Below, piece by piece: positions 50,058 to 58,546 of a DNA stretch of 59,514 nucleotides. The translations under genes were made by a program, and so were the position numbers. The stretch is taken from the NCBI RefSeq assembly GCF_000364705.1, contig NZ_AQOH01000364.1, positions 1 through 59,514 on the forward strand, read 5' to 3'. Numbering within the stretch: the first letter of the stretch is position 1; the number at the start of each line of letters is the position of its first letter. The notes below the pieces were generated by a model that saw only the letters and a program-made list of their open reading frames with translations, did not search any database and was not told where the DNA came from. This DNA is from Pseudomonas fuscovaginae SE-1. Lineage in GTDB: Bacteria > Pseudomonadota > Gammaproteobacteria > Pseudomonadales > Pseudomonadaceae.

Positions 50058-51968
50058 TCAGGGGTATACACCGACTGGGGCTGTAACGGATTTGGCGTAG
50101 GAGGACATTGCCGCCGCCCTTTCACCCCAAAGTCTCGTCATGTTCGCAGTTCGTGCGTCGCCAAGTGGGCGATTGTTACCATCCCGGACCAAAGTCGTCG
50201 AATAATAATTTACAGTATTCCCGCACAGAAAAGTTCCCGACGTGATATTTGCGAATCCAAATCTATAGTTATCAACGCCTTCCGTATTACAGTGGGCGCC
50301 ACCGACATTGTGCCCGATCTCATGACGAAAAGTGGCCGGCGACACGACCTTTTGAATACTGTAACGACCAGGCGCATATGCCAAACCGACTGCCGTATTA
50401 CCTGTAGACGCATGAAAATATCCGGCAAGCATATCTGCCCCGGACTCACGCATACCGTCCTTGAAAATATCTGCAAGCAAGCCAAGCGTCGTCGGGTTAA
50501 TCGGATACTCCTGTGGGACAAATTGTGTATCCACCAGCCTCAGCCGCACCGTATCGGCTCTTGAGTTTCGCAGTCCCAGGTTCGCACTTTCGATTTGTCC
50601 AAGCGCAAAAGCCGTCGGATCCCGTACCTGGAAAGCGGCAGACCTCGAAAATCCAGCCAGTACATCAACAATGATTCGCCCATTACAATCGTGATCCACC
50701 AGGAGGCCAACATCCGATTTAGACACAAGGGAGGATGAATCGTTTATTTCCGCCTGAGCCTCAATCGTGTCCGGCGTCAAATAGTCATATTTTTCTTCCT
50801 TTATCCAGGTTTGCTCTCCACTGGCGCGACCAATAATGGTTCCACGATTTTCCGGCGTATCGAGAAATGCGACAAAACTACCGTCGTCACGAAGGGCGAC
50901 AACCAGAGCCCCAAAACTACCATTATCTTTTGTCAAGTTCACGCTACCCACCTGATAGTCCTTATAGACGCTCCTGAGTTTCAACATTGGAGAGCGAATA
51001 CCCTTGAGCAACGGCGAGGACTGTGCAACTGGCGCTTCCGAAAGCAATGACTGAATGTCCAGGAAACGCCCCGGTGGTACTTTGACCGGTCTGACCAGAT
51101 CGTCTTGCAATGTCAAGGGCTCCCTCCCTGTCGAACACCCGGAGGCTGCGGTATACCACCAGGCATTTTCCCGTTCACTGGTTGGGTAATAGTGCGTGGA
51201 TTGGGCGACACCATTAAACTTTGAAATAAAACGCTTGGTCTTGCCGCGCCCGTGTATCGCGCCAACATAAGAGAACTCTCGCCAGGACTTCGGATCATTG
51301 AAAGTACCCGCGTGCGCCCCACGAAAAAGCCACCATTTATTATCGGATCCGGCGGGTGGGTAGTAACAGGCCGAACACGCGCTGCCATTGAACCGGGCTT
51401 CATAAAAGCCATTACCCCCCTTGTGGATCGCCCCTACATAAGTGATTTCGCTCCAATGCTTCGGATTCGAGTACAAGCCCGAGTTGGTGCCACGAAAAAG
51501 CCACCATTTATTATCGGATCCGGCGGGCGGATAGTAACAGGTCGAACACGCAGGGCCGTTGAACCGGGCTTCATAGAAACCATTGCCCCCCTTGTGGATC
51601 GCCCCAGCATAAGTGGTTTCGCTCCAATGCTTCGGATTCGAGTACAAGCCCGAGTTGGTGCCACGAAAAAACCACCATTTATTATCGGATCCGGCGGGCG
51701 GATAATAACAGCCCGGACACGCACTGCCGTTGAACCTGGCTTCATAAAAGCCATTGTCACCCTTGTGTATCGCGCCGATGAAGGTTGGCTCGCTCCAGGA
51801 CTTTGGGTCTGCATAGGTGCCAGCCGCCTTGACTCCTTCGTAAGTACTTTCTGAGGTTGCCGTTCGCCGCTCGTCGACTGAGGCCCCTGACGGCAAACGG
51901 TCCGAGAAAAAAAAGCAGCCCTGAAATGAAAGCAATATCGCAAACAGACAGAAAATTCCGACGCGCAT
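50058..51968 (-). CDS. Secreted/lipoprotein-like metzincin metalloprotease with four 57-residue repeats
   Basis: 636 residues from ATG 51968 (GGAGAG six bases upstream). The N-terminus is hydrophobic with a Cys (VGIFCLFAILLSFQGC), either a lipoprotein or a signal peptide. Residues 50-277 are four tandem 57-residue repeats (see separate entry). A middle region of unknown fold (about 280-480) follows. Near the C-terminus HEIGHNVGGAH (549-559) is the zinc motif HExxHxxGxxH of metzincins. Downstream are FLCGNTVNYYST and RTANMTRLWGERAAAMSSYA, which resemble reprolysin-like (M12-type) proteases; the usual Met-turn Met seems replaced by Leu in FLCG, but this alignment is tentative. It is clearly AT-richer than its neighbours, suggesting horizontal acquisition. 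A lux-box-like palindrome lies 109 bp upstream of the start codon. Confidence 0.85.
   Translation of the reverse strand: MRVGIFCLFAILLSFQGCFFFSDRLPSGASVDERRTATSESTYEGVKAAGTYADPKSWSEPTFIGAIHKGDNGFYEARFNGSACPGCYYPPAGSDNKWWFFRGTNSGLYSNPKHWSETTYAGAIHKGGNGFYEARFNGPACSTCYYPPAGSDNKWWLFRGTNSGLYSNPKHWSEITYVGAIHKGGNGFYEARFNGSACSACYYPPAGSDNKWWLFRGAHAGTFNDPKSWREFSYVGAIHGRGKTKRFISKFNGVAQSTHYYPTSERENAWWYTAASGCSTGREPLTLQDDLVRPVKVPPGRFLDIQSLLSEAPVAQSSPLLKGIRSPMLKLRSVYKDYQVGSVNLTKDNGSFGALVVALRDDGSFVAFLDTPENRGTIIGRASGEQTWIKEEKYDYLTPDTIEAQAEINDSSSLVSKSDVGLLVDHDCNGRIIVDVLAGFSRSAAFQVRDPTAFALGQIESANLGLRNSRADTVRLRLVDTQFVPQEYPINPTTLGLLADIFKDGMRESGADMLAGYFHASTGNTAVGLAYAPGRYSIQKVVSPATFRHEIGHNVGGAHCNTEGVDNYRFGFANITSGTFLCGNTVNYYSTTLVRDGNNRPLGDARTANMTRLWGERAAAMSSYAKSVTAPVGVYP
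51138..51821 (-). repeat. Four tandem 171-bp (57-residue) repeats in the metalloprotease gene
   Basis: Repeats at 51821-51651, 51650-51480, 51479-51309 and 51308-51138. Each has the pattern DPKSW/NPKHW, YxGAIHKGGNGFYEARFNG, CxxC, YYPPAGSDNKWWLFRG. The first three are nearly identical, also at DNA level (for example CACCATTTATTATCGGATCC recurs every 171 bp). The CxxC pairs are CPGC, CSTC and CSAC. Repeat 4 is diverged and has lost both Cys (QSTH) but keeps a Trp pair. The Trp/Tyr/Gly-rich pattern suggests a ligand-binding module, possibly carbohydrate; this is a guess. Confidence 0.9.
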
Positions 51969-52076
51969 CGTAACTCTCCAAGAGCATTGAGCTTCAATCA
52001 TCAGGCTCTCTCGTAACTGGGTGTCGGGAAGAGCCAACCATGAATTTGAAGCTACATACAGGCGCGACGATCATCT

Positions 52077-52094
52077 ACTGTCAAAAATGACAGT
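52077..52094 (-). promoter_or_regulatory. Lux-box-like 18-bp palindrome, copy 2
   Basis: ACTGTCAAAAATGACAGT on the plus strand, with 7-bp perfect arms around AAAA and fitting CT-N12-AG. On the minus strand a TATGTA hexamer lies 18 bp downstream (52058-52053), about where a -10 element would sit if the box overlapped the -35 region, as in classical LuxR-activated promoters. The metalloprotease ATG follows at 51968. Confidence 0.7.
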
Positions 52095-52162
52095 GAACTA
52101 TACTTTTTAGCAATAATCTTCAGACTGCTTGATACAATCTCACCATTGCGATCATCCTGTCT

Positions 52163-53506
52163 TCAGAGTATCCGATAGAGCAACCGCTCGATCTTCACCC
52201 GGCTCACCCGTCGCAAGAACTTGCCCACCGCCTCCGGATAGTCCACCAGCGTCTCCAACTCGCGGAAATTGCCGATCCGCCGGGTATTTTCCATGATCGA
52301 CTCCAGTTCCCGAGCCCGAACCGCGAGCAATTCGTGGCGTGGATCGTCGATCAGCAGGGCATTTTCCAGATCCAGCCGGAAGGCACGCGGGTTGAGGTTG
52401 TTGCCGGTCAGCAAGGTATAGCGCTGGTCGACCCACATGCCCTTGAGGTGGTAGGTATTGTCACCATCACGCCACAGGTGCAGGTTCAGCAGCCCCTTGT
52501 CGATCGCCGCCTGATGGCGCTTGGCGAAGCGCCGCAGGCTGATCTCGTACAGGTACGGCAACGCCGCGATCACCTTGAACGGCTCGTTTGGCGGAATGTA
52601 GAAATCGTTGGCGGTCTTGTCGCCGACGATGATGTCGATCTTCACCCCCCGCTCCAGTGCCCGGTTGATTTCCCGGGTCACCGCCAGCGGCAGGTTGAAG
52701 TACGGCGTGCAGATGGTCAGTTGCAACTGGCTGGCGGCGATCAGCTCGCAGATCACCCGGCTCAGCGGGTTGTTCTTGCCCAACCCGAGCAGAGGGCTGA
52801 CCGACAGGTTGAAACTCGGCTCTGCGCCGACGCGGGTATCGTACTGGGCCCGTTTCAGCCGGCTGCGCAAGTCGCCGATACCGCCGCGCAGGCTGCGGGT
52901 GGTCGGCAGGCTCGGCAGATCCAGGCGGCACACCGCATGGGACGCCAGCAACTCCTTGTGCACCAGGCCCTGCATCGAATCGGCCAGCGCCGGGTTGTGC
53001 AGCAGGTGATAGCGGTCGAAACGGTACTTGTCGAACTTGTGCAGGTAGACGTTGTTCAGGCTCGCGCCGCTGTAGATCACGCAGTCGTCGATGATGAAGC
53101 CCTTGAGGTGCAGCACGCCGAACAGTTCGCGGGTCTGCACCGGCACGCCGTAGATCGGCACCTCGGTGGCATGGGCACGGGTCTGGGCCTGATACCAGGC
53201 GCTGTTGCCCGGCTGCTTGGCGGCACCGATCAGCCCGCGCTGGGCGCGCAGCCAGTCGACCACCACGACGATCTCGAGCTCCGGTCGCGTCGCCTTGGCC
53301 GCGTGCAGGGCATCGAGGATTTCCTGCCCGGCCTCGTCTTCCTGCAGGTACAACGCCACCAGGGTGATGCGCCGGCGCGCGGCGGCGATCCGCTCCAGCA
53401 GGCAACGCCGGAACTCGGCGGCCGAAGGCAGGATGGTCAGGGAGTCGGCAGTCAGCGGGAAGCTGCGCAGTTTGGGGAGCAGTGAGCGTTTGAAAAACGA
53501 CGGCAT
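52163..53506 (-). CDS. pssA: CDP-diacylglycerol-serine O-phosphatidyltransferase, PLD family
   Basis: 447 residues. Two HKD half-sites: HLKGFIIDDCVIYSGASLNN (about residue 133) and HLKGMWVDQRYTLLTGNNLN (about residue 355), the layout of E. coli-type PssA in the phospholipase D superfamily. It makes phosphatidylserine from CDP-diacylglycerol and serine, the step before phosphatidylethanolamine. No signal or transmembrane helices; E. coli PssA is peripheral to the membrane. The length fits the family (about 450). ATG 53506 begins the conserved N-terminus FKRSLLPKLRSFP. Confidence 0.93.
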   Translation of the reverse strand: MPSFFKRSLLPKLRSFPLTADSLTILPSAAEFRRCLLERIAAARRRITLVALYLQEDEAGQEILDALHAAKATRPELEIVVVVDWLRAQRGLIGAAKQPGNSAWYQAQTRAHATEVPIYGVPVQTRELFGVLHLKGFIIDDCVIYSGASLNNVYLHKFDKYRFDRYHLLHNPALADSMQGLVHKELLASHAVCRLDLPSLPTTRSLRGGIGDLRSRLKRAQYDTRVGAEPSFNLSVSPLLGLGKNNPLSRVICELIAASQLQLTICTPYFNLPLAVTREINRALERGVKIDIIVGDKTANDFYIPPNEPFKVIAALPYLYEISLRRFAKRHQAAIDKGLLNLHLWRDGDNTYHLKGMWVDQRYTLLTGNNLNPRAFRLDLENALLIDDPRHELLAVRARELESIMENTRRIGNFRELETLVDYPEAVGKFLRRVSRVKIERLLYRIL

Positions 53507-53722
53507 AGGGCTCGGGTCGAATTCGGAAGATTCGTGAGCTTACACCATGCATTGCCCCTGATGCTCGTGTTCGAGCAGGTCATTGCCGCCAACTCCGGGA
53601 TATTCATCCCATCGTGGCAATAGATAAAAACAAATTGGGTCGCCCCCTTGCAACGCGATACAACGCTACCCAAATAATGGCTCTCTGACATCAATCCTGC
53701 GTCTACGCTAAGGAAACCTGAA

Positions 53723-55360
53723 ATGCCCCGCTCTCTGACAATTGCCAAACGCCTTGGACTGGGCTTTGGGCTGGTGCTTTCGCTCTTGACCCTGGTGACC
53801 CTGATCGGGGTCAATCGTGTCGGTCTGATCGACTCGACGCTGACCGATGTCAGCGACGACAGCGCGGTCAAGCAACGTTACGCGATCAACTTCCGTGGCA
53901 GCGTGCATGATCGCGCCATCGCCATCCGCGATGCCGTGCTGGTGCGCGACAATGCCGGCCTGGAGAGCCACCTGAGCAACATCGAGCGGTTGAACGCCGA
54001 CTACCAGGCATCGGCACAGCCGCTGGACGCGATCTTCGCCAAAACGGGGGCCTCGGATACCGAGCGGCGCCTGCTGGATGACATCAAGAACAGCGAACGC
54101 ACCACCCAGGCTCTCACTGCCAGGCTGATCGAGGTGCGTCGCCAGGGCGACATGGACAAGGCCCAGGCGTTGCTGCTGTCCGATATTTCCCCGGTCTACA
54201 AGGAGTGGCTCAAGCGCATCAACGCGCTGATCGACTACGAGGAAGCCTCGATCGGCAAGCAACTGGCCGAAGTCCGCACCACCGCCAGCCACTTCGCCAC
54301 GCTGATGCTACTGGTCACCACGATCGCCGTGCTGCTCAGCGTGCTGGTCTCGGTCCTGATCATCCGCAACCTCAAGTCGACGCTCGGCGCCGAACCGGAA
54401 GCGGTCGCCGACGCGATCCGGCAGTTGGCCAACGGCCAGCTCGACGGCGTGATCGAGACCCGCTACCCCGACAGCGTCATGGGCGCCCTGAAGACCAGCA
54501 ACCGCCACCTGGCCGAGACCATCACCCAGGTCCGCGCCGTGGCCCACGACCTGATGGGTTCGTCCTCGCAACTGCTGGCCAGTTCCGAAAGCAACAACGA
54601 GCAGATGCGTCTGCAGACCGGGGAAACCGAACGAATGGCCACCGCGGTCAACCAGATGGCGGCCACGGTGCACGAAATCGCCGCCTATGCGCAGAACGCC
54701 GCGCAGGCCAGCAAGGCTGCCGACCAGGCGGTGGAAAGCGGTAAGCAGGTGGTGCAGAACACCGCCAGCGACATGCAGCGCCTGGCCGAAGTGCTCGATC
54801 ACGCCGCCGAGTCCGTCGGGCGGGTGTCCCATGACAGCCAGGCCATCGAAAACGTGGTCGAGGTGATCAATTCGATTGCCGAACGCACCAACCTGCTGGC
54901 CCTTAACGCCGCCATCGAGGCCGCCCGCGCCGGAGAAGCCGGACGGGGTTTCGCCGTGGTGGCCGACGAGGTGCGCTCTCTGGCGACCCGCACCCAGGAT
55001 TCGACCCGGGAGATCCGCGAGATGGTCGGGCAACTGCAGTCCGGCGCCAGCGACACGGCCGAAATCATGCGCAACAGCCGGGAACTGGCCCAGCGTACCG
55101 TCGAGCAGACCCGTATCGCCGAAGAGGCGCTGGTTCGTATCCGCCAGGAAGTCGGTGCGATCAACGACATGAACGCGCAGATCGCCAGTGCCTCGACCCA
55201 GCAAGGGGTCGCGACCCAGGAAGTGAACCAGAACATCAACCGTATCCACGATGCCGCCGTGGAAACCTCGGTCGGTTCCAACCAGGTTGCCCTGTCCAGC
55301 CGCGAACTTTCGGCGCTGGCCGACAACCTGACGCGCAAGGTCAGTTTTTTCAGGGTCTGA
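53723..55360 (+). CDS. Methyl-accepting chemotaxis protein, four-helix-bundle sensor
   Basis: 545 residues. Helix TM1 (LGLGFGLVLSLLTLVTLIGV), a periplasmic four-helix-bundle sensor (about 30-190), TM2 (FATLMLLVTTIAVLLSVLVSVL), a HAMP domain (SDxxx-type linker about 215-265), then a cytoplasmic coiled coil with the signalling hairpin NSIAERTNLLALNAAIEAAR. AAGGAAAC precedes the ATG. There is no C-terminal CheR-tether pentapeptide. The ligand is unknown; the sensor resembles 4HB_MCP domains that detect organic acids or aromatic compounds in other receptors. Confidence 0.94.
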   Translation: MPRSLTIAKRLGLGFGLVLSLLTLVTLIGVNRVGLIDSTLTDVSDDSAVKQRYAINFRGSVHDRAIAIRDAVLVRDNAGLESHLSNIERLNADYQASAQPLDAIFAKTGASDTERRLLDDIKNSERTTQALTARLIEVRRQGDMDKAQALLLSDISPVYKEWLKRINALIDYEEASIGKQLAEVRTTASHFATLMLLVTTIAVLLSVLVSVLIIRNLKSTLGAEPEAVADAIRQLANGQLDGVIETRYPDSVMGALKTSNRHLAETITQVRAVAHDLMGSSSQLLASSESNNEQMRLQTGETERMATAVNQMAATVHEIAAYAQNAAQASKAADQAVESGKQVVQNTASDMQRLAEVLDHAAESVGRVSHDSQAIENVVEVINSIAERTNLLALNAAIEAARAGEAGRGFAVVADEVRSLATRTQDSTREIREMVGQLQSGASDTAEIMRNSRELAQRTVEQTRIAEEALVRIRQEVGAINDMNAQIASASTQQGVATQEVNQNINRIHDAAVETSVGSNQVALSSRELSALADNLTRKVSFFRV

Positions 55361-55696
55361 CCTGCACCTCCCGCCCCCACAGGATGCTGTAGCCAGCACA
55401 CCGTGGGAGAGGGGTTTCACCAAGAGGCGCTGGCTTGTATCTAGCGGCGCTTGTGAACGATGCGGTCCTTATCGGCGCTTTGGTGGGGGGCAAGATCTCT
55501 CACGGTCTGTACTGCTCGCGACAGTCAGAATCGGCTTTGTCGTCCCCCCACCCCTTCGGGTATCCACCATACAAGCGGGCTAGCCCGCGAACGGGCCCAC
55601 ACCCGCCCCTCGAAACAGCCGCGGATTGGGCCCGTGACCAAATATTATTGAACATGGGGATTGACCTTGGAGAACGATCATTCCACCATCTCTCCC
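55361..55696. other. Intergenic region with REP-like palindrome
   Basis: 336 bp between the chemoreceptor and TetR genes. A REP-like palindrome AAGCGGGCTAGCCCGCGAA lies at 55573-55591. The GGTGGGGGG (55482-55490) and CCCCCCACC (55544-55552) blocks form a long-range inverted repeat of unknown meaning. No gene is seen. Confidence 0.5.
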
Positions 55697-56260
55697 ATGA
55701 ACGAAATCAGACCCAATCCAACGCGCGAAACCCTCCTGGACACGGCCGAAAAGCTGATCTATCAGGGCGGCATCCATGCCACCGGCATCGACCTGCTGGT
55801 CAAGACCTCCGGCGTGGCGCGCAAGAGTATCTACAAGCACTTCGGCACCAAGGACGATCTCACCGTAGAGGCCCTGCGCCGACGGGACATCCGTTGGATG
55901 CAGTGGTATCGCGACGAAGTCGACAAGGCCCCCACCAGCGGCGAACGCCTGCTCAACCTGTTCAGCGTGCTGGGCGCCTGGTTCGCCTCGGAAGGCTTTC
56001 GTGGCTGCGCCTTCATCAACACCTCCGGCGAGACCGGCGACCCGCTGGACCCGGTGCGCCTGCTGGCCAAGGAACACAAGCAGAAACTGCTCGACTATCT
56101 CGTCGAACTCTGTGAAGCGCATGGCATCGAGGTTCCGTTGGTGGTTGCCCGGCAACTGCTGATCCTGATCGACGGCGCCATTACCGTGGCACTGGTCATG
56201 GGAGACCACGGTGCGGCCGATAACGCGCAATGCGTGGCGCGCAAGTTATTGGCGCTCTGA
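55697..56260 (+). CDS. TetR-family transcriptional regulator
   Basis: 187 residues from ATG 55697. The N-terminal helix-turn-helix reads RETLLDTAEKLIYQGGIHATGIDLL, then TSGVARKSIYKHFGTKDDL. The C-terminal domain includes RGCAFINTSGETGD, a segment often seen in the TetR_C subgroup regulating stress or oxidoreductase genes. The frame extends upstream to TTG 55661, where no ribosome-binding site supports it. The target is not evident: the next gene (TPR protein) is on the same strand 214 bp away. Confidence 0.9.
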   Translation: MNEIRPNPTRETLLDTAEKLIYQGGIHATGIDLLVKTSGVARKSIYKHFGTKDDLTVEALRRRDIRWMQWYRDEVDKAPTSGERLLNLFSVLGAWFASEGFRGCAFINTSGETGDPLDPVRLLAKEHKQKLLDYLVELCEAHGIEVPLVVARQLLILIDGAITVALVMGDHGAADNAQCVARKLLAL

Positions 56261-56474
56261 CAGCGACCGGCGCGCAAACAACAGATTCACACGGATGGCG
56301 TTTCCCGGCCTGGCCGAATCGGGCCTGTAAAAAAGAGCCCCAGGTCGAGTGGTTCGCGTCGCTCATCCTGGGGCGCACTCCGGCTGTACGTCGCATAAAA
56401 TAATTTTCCGAGTCATCGAATAAAACCTGGCGCCCAGGCGTTCTCATCGTTGCCCACTTTCTGGAGCATTACCC

Positions 56475-56999
56475 ATGAGCCTTCGCAAAAGCACCTTGAT
56501 CGTTTCCGTACTGATTGCTCTTTCGAGCAACCTGGCCCTGGCCTCCGGCGACGAGCCGGCACCGCCCAAGCCCAAGTGCACCAACCAGCAGGTCTGGAAC
56601 CCGAAAACCAACAAATGCGAACCCCTGGTGAGCAGCCGTGCCAGCGATGACGCGCGCGCCGACTACGCCTATGGCCTGGCCAGGAACCAGCAATACCAGG
56701 AGGCGCTGCACGTCCTCGATACCCTGAAAAACCCCAATACCGCCAAGGCCCTGAACTATCGCGGTTATGCCACCCGCAAGCTGGGGCGCACCGATGAAGG
56801 CATCGGCTATTACCTGCAGGCGGTCCGGCTCGATCCGAACTACGCTCAGGTCCGCGAATATCTGGGTGAGGCCTATGTGCTCAAGGGCCGCCTGGACCTC
56901 GCCCGGGAGCAGTTGCAGGCCATCGAATCGCTCTGTGGTAACCAGTGCGAGGAATACCAAGACCTGGCCGACGCCATCGCCCATCCGACCCAGGCCTGA
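56475..56999 (+). CDS. Exported TPR-repeat protein preceding the ECF sigma gene
   Basis: 174 residues with a signal peptide (LIVSVLIALSSNLALA). A short Pro/Lys/Cys segment (PPKPKCTNQQVWNPKTNKCEPL), resembling a CxxC-linked extracytoplasmic loop, is followed by about three TPR units (YAYGLARNQQYQEALHVLDT, ALNYRGYATRKLGRTDEGIG, REYLGEAYVLKGRLDLAREQ). It has a Cys pair near the C-terminus (CGNQC). Probably a periplasmic partner in the sigma/anti-sigma system that follows 24 bp downstream. Function unknown. Confidence 0.88.
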   Translation: MSLRKSTLIVSVLIALSSNLALASGDEPAPPKPKCTNQQVWNPKTNKCEPLVSSRASDDARADYAYGLARNQQYQEALHVLDTLKNPNTAKALNYRGYATRKLGRTDEGIGYYLQAVRLDPNYAQVREYLGEAYVLKGRLDLAREQLQAIESLCGNQCEEYQDLADAIAHPTQA

Positions 57000-57023
57000 A
57001 CCCCGAGACACACGGAGGCTGCC

Positions 57024-57551
57024 ATCGCCAGCGACAAGGAAATACGCGCCGAACTGGGCCAGCACCTGACACGCCTGTGGCGTTACGCCCTGCTGTTGTC
57101 CCGGCAACGACACCTTGCCGAAGACCTGGTGCAGGCCACTTGCGTTCGTGCCCTGGAACGGGGTGAACAGTTCGTCGCCGGTACCCGCATGGATCGCTGG
57201 CTGTTCAGCATCCTGCACTCGATCTGGCTCAACGAGATCCGCTCCCAGCGCGTGCGCCGGGGTCAGGGCCAGGTCGATGCCGACGAGGTCCTGGCCTTCG
57301 ACGGCGAGCAGGTGGCGCAGACCCATGTGCTCGCCGCGCAGGTCATCAAGCGCGTCGCCGCGTTGCCCGAGAGCCAGCGCGAGACGGTGTTCCTGGCCTA
57401 TGTCGAAGGTCTGTCGTACAAGGAAGTGGCGCATATTCTCGAAGTGCCGATTGGCACGGTCATGAGCCGACTCGCCGCGGCGCGCGTGAAGCTGGCGCAG
57501 AACCCGCCCCTGCGCGCCGTGCCCACCTCAACCAGCGGAGAACGGCGATGA
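57024..57551 (+). CDS. ECF-type RNA polymerase sigma factor with apparent ATC start codon
   Basis: 175 residues. Sigma-70 region 2 (ALLLSRQRHLAEDLVQATCV, WLFSILHSIWLNEIRSQRV) and region 4 (LPESQRETVFLAYVEGLSYK, VPIGTVMSRLAAARVKL). The frame is open back to the TGA of the TPR gene at 56997 but contains no ATG, GTG or TTG before 57096, which is inside region 2. An ideal Shine-Dalgarno (ACGGAGG, 57012-57018) sits five bases before ATC GCC AGC GAC AAG at 57024. The residues from there (ASDKEIRAELGQHLTRLWRYA) are the expected ECF N-terminus. So ATC is the likely initiation codon, or the gene carries an ATG-to-ATC change. It overlaps the anti-sigma gene by ATGA. Confidence 0.88.
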   Translation: MASDKEIRAELGQHLTRLWRYALLLSRQRHLAEDLVQATCVRALERGEQFVAGTRMDRWLFSILHSIWLNEIRSQRVRRGQGQVDADEVLAFDGEQVAQTHVLAAQVIKRVAALPESQRETVFLAYVEGLSYKEVAHILEVPIGTVMSRLAAARVKLAQNPPLRAVPTSTSGERR

Positions 57552-58333
57552 CTGACCGGTTTTCTCACTACACGCCTTCCGATGAGTTGCTGGTGGCCTT
57601 TCTCGACGACCAGCTCGATGCCGAAGAGCGTGCCCGGGTTGCGGTTGCCATTGCCGAGAATCCGGCGGTCGCCGAGCGGGTCGAATGGCTGGGTCGCAGC
57701 ACCCTGCCGTTTCGTGAAGCCTACGATGAACTGCTGGCGCAGGCGCCGCACGGTCGTCTTGCCGACATGCTCGAAACGCTGCCATCACCCGCGTCCAGGC
57801 CATCGCTGAGCCGGCGCGGCTTTCTCGCCGTTGCCGCCAGCTTCATGGTCGCCGGGATCGCCGCCGACCGGCTGTTCCAGGCCTGGCAGGCGCCCAGGCA
57901 AGAGCATGAAGTCAGCTGGCGTAGCGTGGTCGCCGACTACATGACCCTCTATACCGCACAAACCCTGGATGACCTGCCGGACGACGAGGGTTCGCAGCGC
58001 GCACAATTGCGCACCCTCGACAAAGGCCTCGGGCTGAAGCTGGAGCCGTCCCAGGTGCTGCTGCCTGGGGCGCAGCTCAAGCGTGCGCAGCTGCTCGAGT
58101 ACGATAACGAGCCGATTGCCCAACTGGCCTACCTCGATCCGCAGCACGGTCCATTGGCCCTGTGCATCACCCACGCGAGGAAAGGCGTGCGAACGCCGAC
58201 CGAGGAAGTGCGGCGCGGCATGAATGTGGTGTTCTGGGTCGGCCAGAGCCATGCCTACATGCTCATCGGGCGCAACCCGGCGAGCGAACTGCACGCCATG
58301 GCGGAACTGCTTCGCCAGCGTTTCGCCACCTAG
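57548..58333 (+). CDS. Anti-sigma factor, zinc-finger-less transmembrane type
   Basis: 261 residues. An N-terminal anti-sigma-like helical domain (SDELLVAFLDDQLDAEERARVAVAI, WLGRSTLPFREAYDELL), then an Arg-preceded hydrophobic segment (LSRRGFLAVAASFMVAGIAA, about residues 87-106; a Tat-like or single TM anchor) and a periplasmic domain of about 150 residues ending in AMAELLRQRFAT. There is no HxxxCxxC zinc motif. The ATG overlaps the sigma stop, the usual coupling of an ECF sigma to its membrane-bound inhibitor. Confidence 0.88.
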   Translation: MTDRFSHYTPSDELLVAFLDDQLDAEERARVAVAIAENPAVAERVEWLGRSTLPFREAYDELLAQAPHGRLADMLETLPSPASRPSLSRRGFLAVAASFMVAGIAADRLFQAWQAPRQEHEVSWRSVVADYMTLYTAQTLDDLPDDEGSQRAQLRTLDKGLGLKLEPSQVLLPGAQLKRAQLLEYDNEPIAQLAYLDPQHGPLALCITHARKGVRTPTEEVRRGMNVVFWVGQSHAYMLIGRNPASELHAMAELLRQRFAT

Positions 58334-58546
58334 CCGGTTGCGGTGGAAACGCGCGAGCCGCGCGGCCAACGCTGCCTGAATGCGCGCGACGCTAAAGCAC
58401 CCGCTCGCCAGGCCGCGGCGCAACGTCGACCACGTACCTGTCGCGGCGCTGGGCGCTTACAACGTCATGCGACCACCGCGACCTGCCATAGCCGTGCCAT
58501 CCTTTGTATGCTTGGCGGCACAAATTCGACATGCGAGGACATTCCA

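Noticed and set aside
51138..51821. The 171-bp repeats as a mobile or satellite DNA repeat
   Set aside because: They keep reading frame and protein-level conservation within one gene, so they are coding domain repeats.
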